Below, one piece after another: positions 17,938 through 25,997 of a stretch of DNA of 64,000 bases. The notes below the pieces were generated by a model. It was not told the origin of the DNA. It saw nothing but the letters and a program-made list of their open reading frames with translations, and did not search any database. Origin of the DNA: Psychrobacillus sp. FSL K6-2836. GTDB taxonomy: Bacteria; Bacillota; Bacilli; Bacillales_A; Planococcaceae. The stretch is from positions 1,240,001 to 1,304,000 of the forward strand of contig NZ_JBBOOM010000001.1 in NCBI RefSeq assembly GCF_038003085.1, given 5' to 3'. Numbering within the stretch: the first letter of the stretch is position 1; each line of letters starts with the position of its first letter. A program made the translations under genes and the position numbers.

Positions 17938-19215
17938 CTACAAGGAATCGTTTAATTTTGGTAACAATACCTCTATACTAGTCCCGATATTTACTTGACT
18001 TGTAATTTTTATAGAGCCTTTGTGCGCTTCTATTATACTATGGCTGACAGTCATTCCTAAACCAATTCCTTTTTCTTTTAAGCTATAGAAAGGATCACCA
18101 ATGTGTTGTAAATGGCTCTCTTCCATTCCGCAGCCATTATCCTCAATCTTAATGCCAATATAGTTTTCATCCTTCTCATATATAGAGATGTTGATTTCCC
18201 CATTTGTTGTAATTGCCTCTAAAGCGTTTTTCAATATATTTATAAACACTTGTTTCAATTTACTTTCATTGCAGTATGTATGAAATTGATCAAGGTCATT
18301 TACGTTTATTTTCGTTTGTTGTTTGGATGCTTCTATTGAAAACAATTGAACGACTTCTCTCACAATTTTATTAATGTTATTATTTTCAAGCAACATGTCT
18401 GTTGGTTTTGCAATCATTAATAGTTCATTCACAATGCTATTAATTCGATCAATTTCAGTTACTAACAGGTTAATATGCTCATCCAGTTTAATCGTTTTCT
18501 CTTGTCCCATTTGCAAATACCCTTTAATAATTGCAAGAGGATTTCGTATTTCATGGGCAATACCTGCCGATAGTTCGCCTAAAGCAGACATCTTTTCGGA
18601 TTGTATTAACTTGCGCTCTGCTTCTTTTAAAGCGGTTATTTCTCTCCCAATAACGACTAATCCTTTTCTGGAACCATCATTATTAAAAATAGGCACTTTA
18701 AATGCATCGAAAATTTTATTGGAACCATTCCTCAATGGAATTATTTCTTCGCATCGACTAACCTTTCCAACCTTCCACGCCTCTTCGTCTGTTTCTATAC
18801 AATAAATCAAAGCATCGTGATAAAAATCTGTATATTCTGCCATTTCTTTATCTGTTTTTCCTTTATAATCGATGCCTTCAAGCTCGAATAGCTGAGCACC
18901 AAATTTGTTTATTTGAAGCCACTTACCTTCCCCATCTTTAAATGAAACAAAGTCGGGCATCGTATCAATTAAAAAAGAAAGTTTCTCTTTTTCTTCTTCA
19001 ATTTGTTTGGAATCCCTTAATTTATTTATTAAAACAAATAAAAGAATAGCTGTAAGGAAAACGAACAAAAAACCTTTAATTGTATCAAAAAATAGAATCT
19101 GTTCATCAGAGAGATTAAAAACAGCGAGGAAATAATCAGTACCAATAATCCAAACAGGGCCTATTATTACATACAAAAAAGGTACTATCCGGAAAAAGTC
19201 AGTGTTTTTATTCAT
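17938..19215 (-). CDS. Membrane-bound PAS sensor histidine kinase
   Basis: 425 residues. Two membrane helices (about 10-30 and 45-65) enclose a very short outside loop. A PAS domain follows (about 80-190: FLIDTMPDFVSFKDGEGKW), then HisKA with the phospho-acceptor His in AGIAHEIRNPLAIIKGYLQ. The ATPase domain has N-, G1- and G2-boxes (FINILKNALEA, IEDNGCGM, KGIGLGMTVSHSI). This layout resembles the sporulation kinases and orphan kinases of Bacillus; no response regulator gene is adjacent. It stands alone between the two copies of the 400-bp structured repeat. Signal and partner unknown. Confidence 0.9.
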   Translation of the reverse strand: MNKNTDFFRIVPFLYVIIGPVWIIGTDYFLAVFNLSDEQILFFDTIKGFLFVFLTAILLFVLINKLRDSKQIEEEKEKLSFLIDTMPDFVSFKDGEGKWLQINKFGAQLFELEGIDYKGKTDKEMAEYTDFYHDALIYCIETDEEAWKVGKVSRCEEIIPLRNGSNKIFDAFKVPIFNNDGSRKGLVVIGREITALKEAERKLIQSEKMSALGELSAGIAHEIRNPLAIIKGYLQMGQEKTIKLDEHINLLVTEIDRINSIVNELLMIAKPTDMLLENNNINKIVREVVQLFSIEASKQQTKINVNDLDQFHTYCNESKLKQVFINILKNALEAITTNGEINISIYEKDENYIGIKIEDNGCGMEESHLQHIGDPFYSLKEKGIGLGMTVSHSIIEAHKGSIKITSQVNIGTSIEVLLPKLNDSL

Positions 19216-19446
19216 TTTTTTGTCCCCTTATTGCGATTGATAAGCTAAGTATGTTTAGTTATATTGTCACATATATAACAAGATTCAGCAATATATTCCA
19301 GGTCACAAATGCCATTCAAAAATTTGATCTATAAATATTTGAGAGAATTGAGCTAAAAACCAGAGAGACACCCCTTTCCATCATTAATATTGAAATTAGA
19401 AATAATTGTTAGAGAGATTTTTAGTGAAACACAGGAATAACTAAAA

Positions 19447-19478
19447 AAGCATCCGAAATTTTCAACCTTCGGATGCTT
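19447..19478 (-). terminator. Intrinsic terminator after the SLGS-repeat gene
   Basis: AAGCATCCGAA and its complement TTCGGATGCTT enclose ten bases and are preceded by an A-run on the plus strand, i.e. a U-run for minus-strand transcripts. It lies 52 bases past the stop at 19530. The rest of the gap 19216-19529 shows no gene. Confidence 0.8.
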
Positions 19479-19529
19479 CTTCTATTTTGACTTTTAGTAT
19501 CGTTTATTCCAGAGGAACGCTAATGAGCA

Positions 19530-20774
19530 CTATTTGATGAATACCGTTTTGACACTCGCATTCCATTCCACTTGTTTATCAAGTGGCTCTGTTACAAGCT
19601 GTAGTGGAATCATAGTTTGACCGTTTACAATTTTCGGGGCTGTTTTAAGAGAAATGTTTTTTCCATTCACATTAGCTGTCTTCGAATTGAGCGTCATTTT
19701 CACTATAGATTTGTTGACAGTCAATGTGATAACATTTCCTTTTTTCTCAATTTTAGTAGAAGCATTAAGTTTTTCATAAACTGCTCTTAATGGGACAAGC
19801 ACTTCTTTGTTTACTATTTTTGGTGGCTGAGTTAGCGCTAGCCATTCCCCACCTATTATGATATTTATGTCTCCTAAATCGGGAACAAACGAGTCAAATG
19901 AGATTCCTTCTCCAAAATATTCGGTACGTAGATTTGAAATGGTCTTTAAGGTAATCTCCCGTTGTTCAATGATCCCATTTACTGTTTTGGACTTTTGGGC
20001 TAAAATTTCATTGTTTGTGGTATTAAATGTCTGGTTAATGTCTTTATTTGCTTTGTTAATAATTTTTTGGATATTTCCCTTTTCTTCTTTCATGCTTGCA
20101 TTCCACTGCTTAAGTGCCTCTTTTTGGGTCAAGCTACCTCGTTTGAATTTGAACATAACACTCCCTAAGGAATCTTCATTGCTATTACTCTTAAGTTTTG
20201 TCATTGGACTGCCGAGCGAATATTCATTGACTGCATTTTTATATTTGGTCATAGGGCTACCTAACGAATATTGATTTACCGCATTTTTATAATGCATCAT
20301 CGGGCTTCCCAGCGAATTTTCATTGATAGAGATTTTGTATTTTGTCATGAGACTTCCTAAGCTATTCGGGTTGACCATTTGTGCATATTTGTACATAGCA
20401 CTGCCTAAAGAAGTTGGGCTAACCTCACTTCTGTATGCTCTCAACTGTGAAACGTATGCCTTATTATCACTATATTGTGCCTCTAAGCGTTTAAGGTCCT
20501 CATTAAGCAACTCTTCCAGATTTGTAAGATCTTTAACGGTTTGGTTAACAAATGTATTTAAAGATGTCTGTTCTTTATCTCTATAATTTTCATAGGATTT
20601 TACAGTCTTTTGACGATACGACTCATAAGCAGTTGTTGTCTTTGTTTCATACATCTCATATTCTTTTTGCACCTGATTTAAAACTGACTTACTTGCTGCG
20701 GATGCATTCCCTACTATTCCTAAAACTAGTAACCAGGTTAGGGCAATACATAAGAGCTTACGTGTAATTTTCAT
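19530..20774 (-). CDS. Secreted protein with six SLGS repeats and a copper-amine-oxidase-N-like domain
   Basis: 414 residues. A Sec signal peptide (1-26, ending GNASA-A) is followed by a charged, probably coiled-coil region (30-115) rich in Tyr and Lys. Six 16-residue repeats of the type SLGSPMTKYKNAVNEY occupy about 121-215. A second helical region follows (215-285). The C-terminal stalk domain (about 305-414: VPLRAVYEKLNA, MIPLQLVTEPLDKQVEW) is the Cu_amine_oxidN1 type found in many cell-wall-associated proteins of Gram-positives. Probably acts outside the membrane; function unknown. It has its own terminator and is monocistronic. Confidence 0.85.
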   Translation of the reverse strand: MKITRKLLCIALTWLLVLGIVGNASAASKSVLNQVQKEYEMYETKTTTAYESYRQKTVKSYENYRDKEQTSLNTFVNQTVKDLTNLEELLNEDLKRLEAQYSDNKAYVSQLRAYRSEVSPTSLGSAMYKYAQMVNPNSLGSLMTKYKISINENSLGSPMMHYKNAVNQYSLGSPMTKYKNAVNEYSLGSPMTKLKSNSNEDSLGSVMFKFKRGSLTQKEALKQWNASMKEEKGNIQKIINKANKDINQTFNTTNNEILAQKSKTVNGIIEQREITLKTISNLRTEYFGEGISFDSFVPDLGDINIIIGGEWLALTQPPKIVNKEVLVPLRAVYEKLNASTKIEKKGNVITLTVNKSIVKMTLNSKTANVNGKNISLKTAPKIVNGQTMIPLQLVTEPLDKQVEWNASVKTVFIK

Positions 20775-21077
20775 AGGTTTTCCCCTCTCAATTATTGGAA
20801 CTATTTACAATTAATCTTAGACGATATGGAACCATTTCCCAATATGCTAGAGTATCCATTTGGCACATTGTTTTTTCAGACTATTTTGATGTTTTTAAAT
20901 GGTAATTAATAGGTAAAAAGGAATGCAAAAGGTTCGGGTTCTAGTTGAGTTCTTCGAGATGCTGGTAAACAAGAAGTATCCATTATTATTCTGCTTTTTT
21001 ACACTGGCCCCCAAAAAAACGGTCAAAAAGACGCCCGGTCCTTTAAGTTCAAAACCTGTTTCTACCCTTCATTAGAT

Positions 21078-21108
21078 TCCCGTGACCCCAGTGTTCACGG
21101 GATTTTTT
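21078..21108 (+). terminator. Orphan terminator-like hairpin
   Basis: TCCCGTGA-CCCCAGTGT-TCACGGGA followed by a run of Ts on the plus strand. No gene reads into it: 20775-21077 holds the promoter side of the SLGS gene and otherwise nothing I can call. It might end an unseen small RNA. Confidence 0.5.
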
Positions 21109-21133
21109 ATATAATATCTTTCAAAAAAAGGCA

Positions 21134-21531
21134 AGAAAAAAGCGTAATCCTTATAGGACTACGCTTCCTTCTTTCCCTAAAGGGGGAATACACTCGGAAA
21201 ATTTGTTATGTTGCTTAGTTAAACCGTAACTGACAATTTCAATCTTCATCTCGTCAGTGCAGTTAGGTCGTCTGATATGAAACAATCAGACATTTAGGTG
21301 CACTTCCACAAAAAACTTTTCTTTCACTTACAGGTAAAACACGTTGGATGGAAACCTAAATATATCGGTTCCCGACGAGAGTACCTTTCGTCAGTAAAGC
21401 AAATTTTCCGCCAAGGCTGTGCAAATCATCCATTGGAGTCTCTTGTAAACGCATCGTTTACCAGTCCCTTCCTACGGTAGTTCCGCCTTGTACTATTTAT
21501 ATACCCCGCTTAAAAATGATTAAACATCTTA
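21134..21531 (-). ncRNA. Structured intergenic repeat, probable RNA, copy 2
   Basis: Second copy of the element at 17484-17882, same orientation and length, differing at scattered positions. Differences mostly fall in loops or preserve pairing: GTAAAC-GATGC-GTTTAC replaces GTAAAC-TATGA-GTTTAC, and the terminator loop differs by one base. A small open frame on the other strand (21298-21480) is not conserved in copy 1 and is a shadow. Function unknown. Confidence 0.5.
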
Positions 21532-21662
21532 TATTAAATTTGTTCAAGCTTTTTAATGTAAGTTTTGAAAGTGTTTGATCCATCTTACTCCTGTTGTATT
21601 ATTTCTTATTATTTGTAACTGTATCAATTTCATAATAGAAATCTAATCTGAAAACCCAAACG

Positions 21663-21775
21663 AGGTTGTTTTCCGCAGGCATGACTTCAGCCGCTTCTCT
21701 CGCTTTGCTCAGTCCAGGGCCATCAGCTCATGCTATTCCCTCAGGAGTCAACGCCTTGCACTTCACTCAACGCGT
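21663..21775. repeat. GC-rich intergenic hairpin repeat, diverged copy
   Basis: A GC-rich block with TTCCGCAGG near one end and CTCAGGAGTCAACGCCTTGC near the other, of the same general design as 15486-15613 but clearly diverged. Nothing else is visible in 21776-21988 before the acetyltransferase. Confidence 0.5.
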
Positions 21776-21988
21776 GTAGTGTATCACAATAACGAACATT
21801 AAAAAATACATATAATCATTCGTCTTTCTAGTTGAAATAAGGAATCATGAATTTGACTCAATTGAATTCGAAAATTGTTTTATCGCTGTTCCTTATTAAG
21901 GAGGAATAGATTGAAACAATGATATAGTAATGTTAACAACATTGTTTCACAGAATAAAAAACATAATTGAAATTGGAGGTTATCATAT

Positions 21989-22426
21989 ATGAATTTTCAT
22001 CAAGCAACTATAAACGATCTTGATTCCCTAACGGAACTTTTCGACTTTTACAGGCTATTTTATAAACAAGCATCGGATCTTATAGGTGCAAAGAAGTTTT
22101 TGGAAGAAAGATTTCAAAAAAATGAGTCCGTCATTTTTATAGCCTACGATAATGGAGAACCTGTTGGCTTTACTCAGCTATTTCCATCATTTTCATCCGT
22201 TAGTATGCAAAAGTCATGGGTTTTAAATGATTTGTATGTGAAAGAAACTGCTCGGAGAAAAGGAGTCGCTAAAGAGTTAATAAATAAAGCGATTGGCTTG
22301 GCTGAAGAAACTAAGGCAAAAGGAATTTTATTAGAAACAGGGAAGGAAAACGTAAATGCCCAAAAACTTTACGAAACGATTGGCTTTACAAAAGACTCCA
22401 GTTACTATTACTATTATTCTCTTTAA
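21989..22426 (+). CDS. GNAT family N-acetyltransferase
   Basis: 145-residue acetyl-CoA-dependent acetyltransferase. VLNDLYVKETARRKGVAKEL holds the beta4 strand and the pyrophosphate-binding R-R-K-G-V-A loop. The end shows the usual LETGKENVNAQKLYETIGF. GGAGGT lies eight bases before the ATG. Single gene with its own terminator. Substrate cannot be predicted; small-molecule or protein acetylation are both possible. Confidence 0.9.
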   Translation: MNFHQATINDLDSLTELFDFYRLFYKQASDLIGAKKFLEERFQKNESVIFIAYDNGEPVGFTQLFPSFSSVSMQKSWVLNDLYVKETARRKGVAKELINKAIGLAEETKAKGILLETGKENVNAQKLYETIGFTKDSSYYYYYSL

Positions 22427-22491
22427 TTCTATTAATTTGCCATCTGTCTAAGAAGTTAGGCTTGACGCTATGAAAATTATTAAAGGTAGAG

Positions 22492-22535
22492 CCAAATAAC
22501 TTCACTCTTTCAGTGGGGGTTATTTGGTGTTTTCT
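22492..22535 (+). terminator. Intrinsic terminator of the acetyltransferase gene
   Basis: CCAAATAAC and its complement GTTATTTGG enclose an 18-base loop that contains ACTCTTTCAGTGGGG; TGTTTTCTT follows. Located 66 bases past the stop. Confidence 0.75.
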
Positions 22536-22546
22536 TATTTAATAGG

Positions 22547-22597
22547 GAATTGTAGCCTATTATGAAAAAAGTGCAGAATTATTTCTCACACATGGAC
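22547..22597. repeat. Dispersed 50-bp repeat, copy 3
   Basis: GAATTGTAGCCTATTATG...GCAGAATTATTTCTCACACA, about 80% like 2934-2984. It ends ten bases from the stop of the minus-strand nuclease-like gene. Confidence 0.55.
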
Positions 22598-22607
22598 GTA
22601 TTTAACT

Positions 22608-23591
22608 TTACTTTCTTGATTCATACGCTAATTTGATATACGGTTCTATTTGACTAAATCTCTCTACCCATTCAAGTCTGATATATGTTTCATGGGGGTA
22701 TTTGATATATTCATAATCCTGTCTCGGATACTTAATCCCGAGTTCATTATCGATTTTGTTTTGTGTTTCCAATCCTAAACTTAAGTCCTTCTTTCCTATA
22801 TGTAAGATTAAACATCGTTGTCTCGCAGTTGTTAAAGTAGCAAACTTGCTTTTCCCTACCTTTTTATAGCCTATCCCATCACTCGTACCAGCATCAGTAA
22901 TAGCAAATTCTTTATTATTCCATATATACGCATCAATAGCTCTTGCTAGTTCTCTCGCTTTTAACTTCTCAAATCTTAAAAAGAAATATTCTTTAGACTT
23001 CTGCTTGTCTCCAATACAGTTAATAATGCAGAATTGCTCAAACTGCCTCATCAAAAAACAACTTATTAGATCTTGTTTAGCTTCGAAATGCTTGTATTGC
23101 TCCATAAAAAAGCTTCGAATTTCTTTCCATGTTAAGATAAATGGTTTATCAATGATCATCTGACCATTTGCAAAATTACTTTTATGCCTTTCCAATTGTT
23201 CCAGTTCTAAGTAAGTATTATAACCAATTTTGTTTTCTATTAATAGCGAAATTTCATTGGAAATGATAGCTCCATCAGGTATTCCATATTTCCTAGGCTT
23301 TCCAGGTACAATTTTTTTACTTTCGGCAATACCAACTATTGCAGCGATAGGTGTTAGTTTGGAAAGTGGAGAACTCACTTGATATCGATATTCATAGTTT
23401 TCCATAGAAACGTTATTTGAATCCAATAATTTTATAAATGCTAAGGTCAATTCAGGAGAAGAATGCTGTAAAACATTTATAAAAGCTTTTGTTACATTAT
23501 TTTCAACCTGTAAAATATTTGTTTCCTCTGAACTATTTTTCGTTTGTCCTCTATAGTAATGAAAAATATTTTCGTAGATAGACACGCTCAC
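22608..23591 (-). CDS. PD-(D/E)XK nuclease-like protein
   Basis: 327 residues. The stretch around 105-140 has the pattern of a PD-(D/E)XK catalytic core: GIPDGAIIS (Asp), then LLIENKIG (E-x-K) and a conserved-looking Glu/Gln helix (YLELEQLERHKSNF). The rest is unrecognised but resembles the stand-alone nuclease families found in restriction or defence contexts. No methylase or other defence gene is adjacent. It ends next to a dispersed repeat and precedes the cassette array. Role in defence is only a possibility. Confidence 0.6.
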   Translation of the reverse strand: MSVSIYENIFHYYRGQTKNSSEETNILQVENNVTKAFINVLQHSSPELTLAFIKLLDSNNVSMENYEYRYQVSSPLSKLTPIAAIVGIAESKKIVPGKPRKYGIPDGAIISNEISLLIENKIGYNTYLELEQLERHKSNFANGQMIIDKPFILTWKEIRSFFMEQYKHFEAKQDLISCFLMRQFEQFCIINCIGDKQKSKEYFFLRFEKLKARELARAIDAYIWNNKEFAITDAGTSDGIGYKKVGKSKFATLTTARQRCLILHIGKKDLSLGLETQNKIDNELGIKYPRQDYEYIKYPHETYIRLEWVERFSQIEPYIKLAYESRK

Positions 23592-23742
23592 ACCCCACTT
23601 CTTTCTTATACATATTCCTAGTTAAGAAATAGTATTTAGAACTAATTATTTTCAAGGTGATTAAACCAAAAGTGCTCACTGGCCGTCGAATAAAAATGCA
23701 GCAGAAGGGTTCAATTTTGACCGCAATAATTGCTTTTTAATA

Positions 23743-23785
23743 GTGAACTGTCAGAATATCGAAGAATTGTTTCTAACACAGAGAT
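23743..23785. repeat. Dispersed 50-bp repeat, diverged copy
   Basis: GTGAACTGTCAGAATATC followed by GAAGAATTGTTTCTAACACA, a weaker match to the 2934 unit. It lies upstream of the nuclease-like gene in an otherwise empty stretch (23592-23868). Confidence 0.4.
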
Positions 23786-23868
23786 CCATTTTTCCTTTTC
23801 ATAGTATAATAGGTTCTAAATAAAATAAATTTCAAAATCCTATTATTAATACAAGAAGAGATGGTAAA

Positions 23869-23997
23869 TTGAGATTTTTTTCTAGAAAAATCAATCTCAT
23901 TTCATTCAAAAATTTTGAGGAAGAAGATGAAGCCGAACAGTTGGCTAATAATTGTTCGGTAACTTGGCCCAGACAAGAAAAGCATAAAATGCTGTAG
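23869..23997 (+). CDS. Possible 42-residue protein
   Basis: TTG-initiated frame of 43 codons with an acidic middle (FEEEDEAEQLANN) and a conserved-looking end VTWPRQEKHKML. AAGAAGAGATGG just upstream could serve as a weak ribosome binding site. A good terminator follows at 24018, which supports transcription here. No recognised family. It may be an old cassette-type gene before the first site of the array. Confidence 0.35.
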   Translation: MRFFSRKINLISFKNFEEEDEAEQLANNCSVTWPRQEKHKML

Positions 23998-24017
23998 CTT
24001 TGTAATAAAGATTGATT

Positions 24018-24066
24018 AAAATCATCTCTCCTCTGTATATTTCATAGAGGTTAGATGATTTTTTAT
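24018..24066 (+). terminator. Intrinsic terminator
   Basis: AAATCATCT...AGATGATTT with an inner CCTCTG...CATAGAGG helix, followed by TTTTATT. Lies between the small frame ending at 23997 and the first cassette-array site. Confidence 0.75.
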
Positions 24067-24110
24067 TGGATATTTTTGTTAATGTAATTGTAAAGATTGT
24101 GAAGAAATGT

Positions 24111-24141
24111 ACTTAAACTAACGTACGCAGTTTAGTTCAAT
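24111..24141. repeat. Cassette-array site A (attC-like, without central part)
   Basis: AAACTAACGTACGCAGTTTAGTTCAAT. The left side, with its upstream GATTGTGAAGAAATGTACTT, matches the left flank of site I. The right side GCAGTTTAGTTCAAT matches the right arms of the other sites. The variable centre is absent, so this is a minimal imperfect palindrome at the upstream edge of the array. It may be a deletion product or the simple primary (attI-like) site. Confidence 0.5.
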
Positions 24142-24272
24142 AAGCAATATAGATTTTCACTTATTATAAATGGAAAATTTATATAAAATTGGAACATCTA
24201 TTTGTTTCAAACGTATTAAAGTAAAGCAGAAGATTGAAAGGAAAGTAATTCATAAAAAAGGAGGTATAGAAG

Positions 24273-24494
24273 ATGGACTTATTACTCTGGATAACTACTG
24301 GTTTCATGCTAATCGGATTTGTTGTTCTCGTTTCTATGAAAAAAGGTATGGAAAGAAAGGTCGCTTTTATAAAAGCAAATGTGGAAGACGAGGAAAATTT
24401 ATCAAAAGCTAAATCTGTAATTTGGTGGATATGTGGTGCCACTGCTTGGGGAGTAGGGGCTATATCTCTTGTTGGTTGGTGGTTTCATGGATAA
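24273..24494 (+). CDS. Cassette gene: small two-helix membrane protein
   Basis: 73 residues with an N-terminal membrane helix (LLLWITTGFMLIGFVVLVSM), a charged middle and a second helix near the end (IWWICGATAWGVGAISLVGW). AAAGGAGG lies eight bases before the ATG, so translation is well supported. The stop is 17 bases before the left arm of site B, so gene plus site form a 449-base cassette-like unit. No recognised family. Confidence 0.65.
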   Translation: MDLLLWITTGFMLIGFVVLVSMKKGMERKVAFIKANVEDEENLSKAKSVIWWICGATAWGVGAISLVGWWFHG

Positions 24495-24511
24495 CTGTCG
24501 GTTTCGAATGT

Positions 24512-24590
24512 ACTTAAAGTAACGGGTGCTTTACTTGAAGAAGGAGTAAAACCATTTTTTTATTGAACTAAAGCGGCAGATTAGTTAAAC
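24512..24590. repeat. Cassette-array site B (attC-like, short type)
   Basis: Left arm AGTAACGGGTGCTTTACTT, centre with the hairpin CTTTACTT...GGAGTAAA and a T-run, right arm GAACTAAAGCGGCAG followed by GTTAAAC, which fits the attC core GTTRRRY. Same design as sites H and I. The hairpin plus T-run is also a likely intrinsic terminator for the gene ending at 24494. Confidence 0.6.
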
Positions 24591-24636
24591 AAATAATTGG
24601 GATATTTCGGTAAAATAACATTAGTGGGTGGGATGG

Positions 24637-24906
24637 ATGGTTTTGAAAGAAAATAAACAGGCTCTGTATTTCAATATGATTTTGGGTACAATTGGACCTG
24701 TACTCATTTTTTTAGCTGCAGTGAGGTATATGATTAAAGAAAATGATTATATCGGATACATAAGTATATATTTTGGCTTTCTTTTAACGATTACCTATAT
24801 CAATTACTTAGAAAAGAGAGCAGGAATAAGTAAAAAATTGATTTGGATTAGAATTATTGTATCTATAATTTTAGCTCTTTCTTTTTCATACTTCTTATTG
24901 CACTAA
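24637..24906 (+). CDS. Cassette gene: small membrane protein
   Basis: 89 residues with three hydrophobic segments (FNMILGTIGPVLIFLAAV, YIGYISIYFGFLLTITYI, IIVSIILALSFSYFLL). The ATG at 24637 follows GTGGGTGGG; a GTG at 24628 lies inside that purine stretch. The TAA stop falls inside the left arm of site C (CACTAAAGG), as expected for a compact gene cassette. Unrecognised family. Confidence 0.6.
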   Translation: MVLKENKQALYFNMILGTIGPVLIFLAAVRYMIKENDYIGYISIYFGFLLTITYINYLEKRAGISKKLIWIRIIVSIILALSFSYFLLH

Positions 24907-25031
24907 AGGTGTGCTTTAGCAAAATATGACCATCATTTTGATGGTCTATTTTTATGTCCAAAACAATAAGTTGATCTCAGATATGCATTGAGAAATGTTA
25001 CACTTAAACTAAAGCAACAGTTTAGTTCAAT
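24900..25031. repeat. Cassette-array site C (attC-like, long type)
   Basis: Left arm CACTAAAGGTGTGCTTTAG, centre with the terminator hairpin GACCATC-ATTTT-GATGGTC and TATTTTTAT, right arm AAACTAAAGCAACAG then TTTAGTTCAAT. TGCTTTAG and CTAAAGCA pair across the centre. It shares over 100 bases with sites F and G. The right box GTTCAAT differs from GTTRRRY at one base. Confidence 0.65.
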
Positions 25032-25055
25032 TTGATACATCAAGGATGTGATTTA

Positions 25056-25232
25056 ATGAAAGTATATATAAGGATCTTATTTAGTGTCATAACAATGTTG
25101 GTAGGCATAGGTATTGTCGATTATTTTATTGAAGGCGGTTTTTTCAAGTATCTTTTGATTGGGATAATTGTGGCATCAATTCTGCTTTATAATGACAAGA
25201 AAAATAAAGGGTTAAAGAATGTTCAAGCATAG
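25056..25232 (+). CDS. Cassette gene: 58-residue membrane protein
   Basis: Two hydrophobic stretches (ILFSVITMLVGIGIV and FKYLLIGIIVASILLY) and a basic tail (NDKKNKGLKNVQA). AAGGA lies ten bases before the ATG at 25056; an upstream start at 25032 would lie inside the site C core. The stop is 21 bases before site D. Unrecognised family. Confidence 0.6.
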   Translation: MKVYIRILFSVITMLVGIGIVDYFIEGGFFKYLLIGIIVASILLYNDKKNKGLKNVQA

Positions 25233-25253
25233 GTAGCTCAGCTCTCTTTTCTT

Positions 25254-25272
25254 ATTTCACTAACGGGTGCTT
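25254..25272. repeat. Cassette-array site D, left part (interrupted by the intron)
   Basis: ATTTCACTAACGGGTGCTT, the left arm of an attC-like site up to the exact base where the group II intron begins. The remainder resumes at 25930. The intact equivalent at 29834 reads GGGTGCTTTAGCAAAAT, which fixes the intron borders. Confidence 0.7.
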
Positions 25273-25929
25273 GTGCGGCCGAGCCTAGGTTGTATCATAT
25301 AGCGGGTGGGATTCCCGTCGAGAAAGAACTAGCCATTCACTCGTAGCGAGTCTTGGAGGGCTAATGGTAACATTAGCCTTTAAGCGTAGACAGTTAGGTG
25401 GCGGGCCGAAAGCCAAATGGTTGAAGGGATTGAGCTCCATAATGTTAGTAAATCGAGAGGGCTGATGCCTTAAGCACAGCAGAAAGCTACATTTTATCCA
25501 TCGTTAAAGGCAAGAAGGATAAAACCTCTCTGGAGTCAGAGACCTTGGCACGTCACACATTGATATGATACGGCAACTCGGGAGGCCCTACCGGTCTTTT
25601 CTTCTTATAGAAGAGTATGGTGTACAAGCGATAATAAGCAAGGAAACCAAATGCCGTTGTAGGGAGTCGGATAGCAGCGTAGTACCAATGAAGTTGGGTA
25701 ATGCCGATGGAGGAAAGGCTGCTACCAAATGATCACCCTCACTAGGGACACATTTACTACACACAGCGGTAGAAATAATAAATGTAAACTAAACTATTGA
25801 GGATAGCAGAATCACCATTTTGTGAAGGATGATTTGGAGGAGCCGTGTGCGTAAATAGCGCAAGCACGGTTCTGTGAGGGGAGTGGAACACAATCTACCG
25901 TAAGGTAGAGAGGTTCCCTTCTACTCGAC
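25273..25929 (+). mobile_element. ORF-less group II intron inserted in a cassette-array site
   Basis: 657 bases beginning GTGCGGCC (group II 5' ends are GUGYG) and ending in AC. Domain V is seen near 25839-25879: GAGCCGTGTGCG...AGCACGGTTC. Domain VI is the following hairpin GGAAC...CTACCGTAAGGTAG...GGTTCC. The middle keeps sequence typical of the lead-in to intron-encoded proteins (GTAGGGAGTCGGAT, GATGGAGGAAAGGCTGC) but no reverse-transcriptase frame, so it would need a helper protein. Removing it rejoins GTGCTT to TAGTAAAAT, matching GTGCTTTAGCAAAAT in intact sites. Confidence 0.85.
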
Positions 25930-25997
25930 TAGTAAAATGTAGGGCTGATAATACAGTTCACTTTTCTGATTGAACTAATGCTGCAGTTTAGTTGAAT
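25930..25997. repeat. Cassette-array site D, right part
   Basis: TAGTAAAATGTAGGGCTG, a short centre, then GAACTAATGCTGCAG and TTTAGTTGAAT. The last seven bases GTTGAAT fit the attC core GTTRRRY. With 25254-25272 this makes one complete site once the intron is removed. Confidence 0.65.

Noticed and set aside
19858-20274. 138-codon plus-strand frame opposite the SLGS-repeat gene
   Set aside because: Antisense shadow; its apparent repeats only mirror the SLGS units.
24170-24412. 80-codon basic frame overlapping the first cassette gene
   Set aside because: Another frame of the same DNA (24273-24494) has a strong ribosome binding site and plausible membrane helices; this one has neither.
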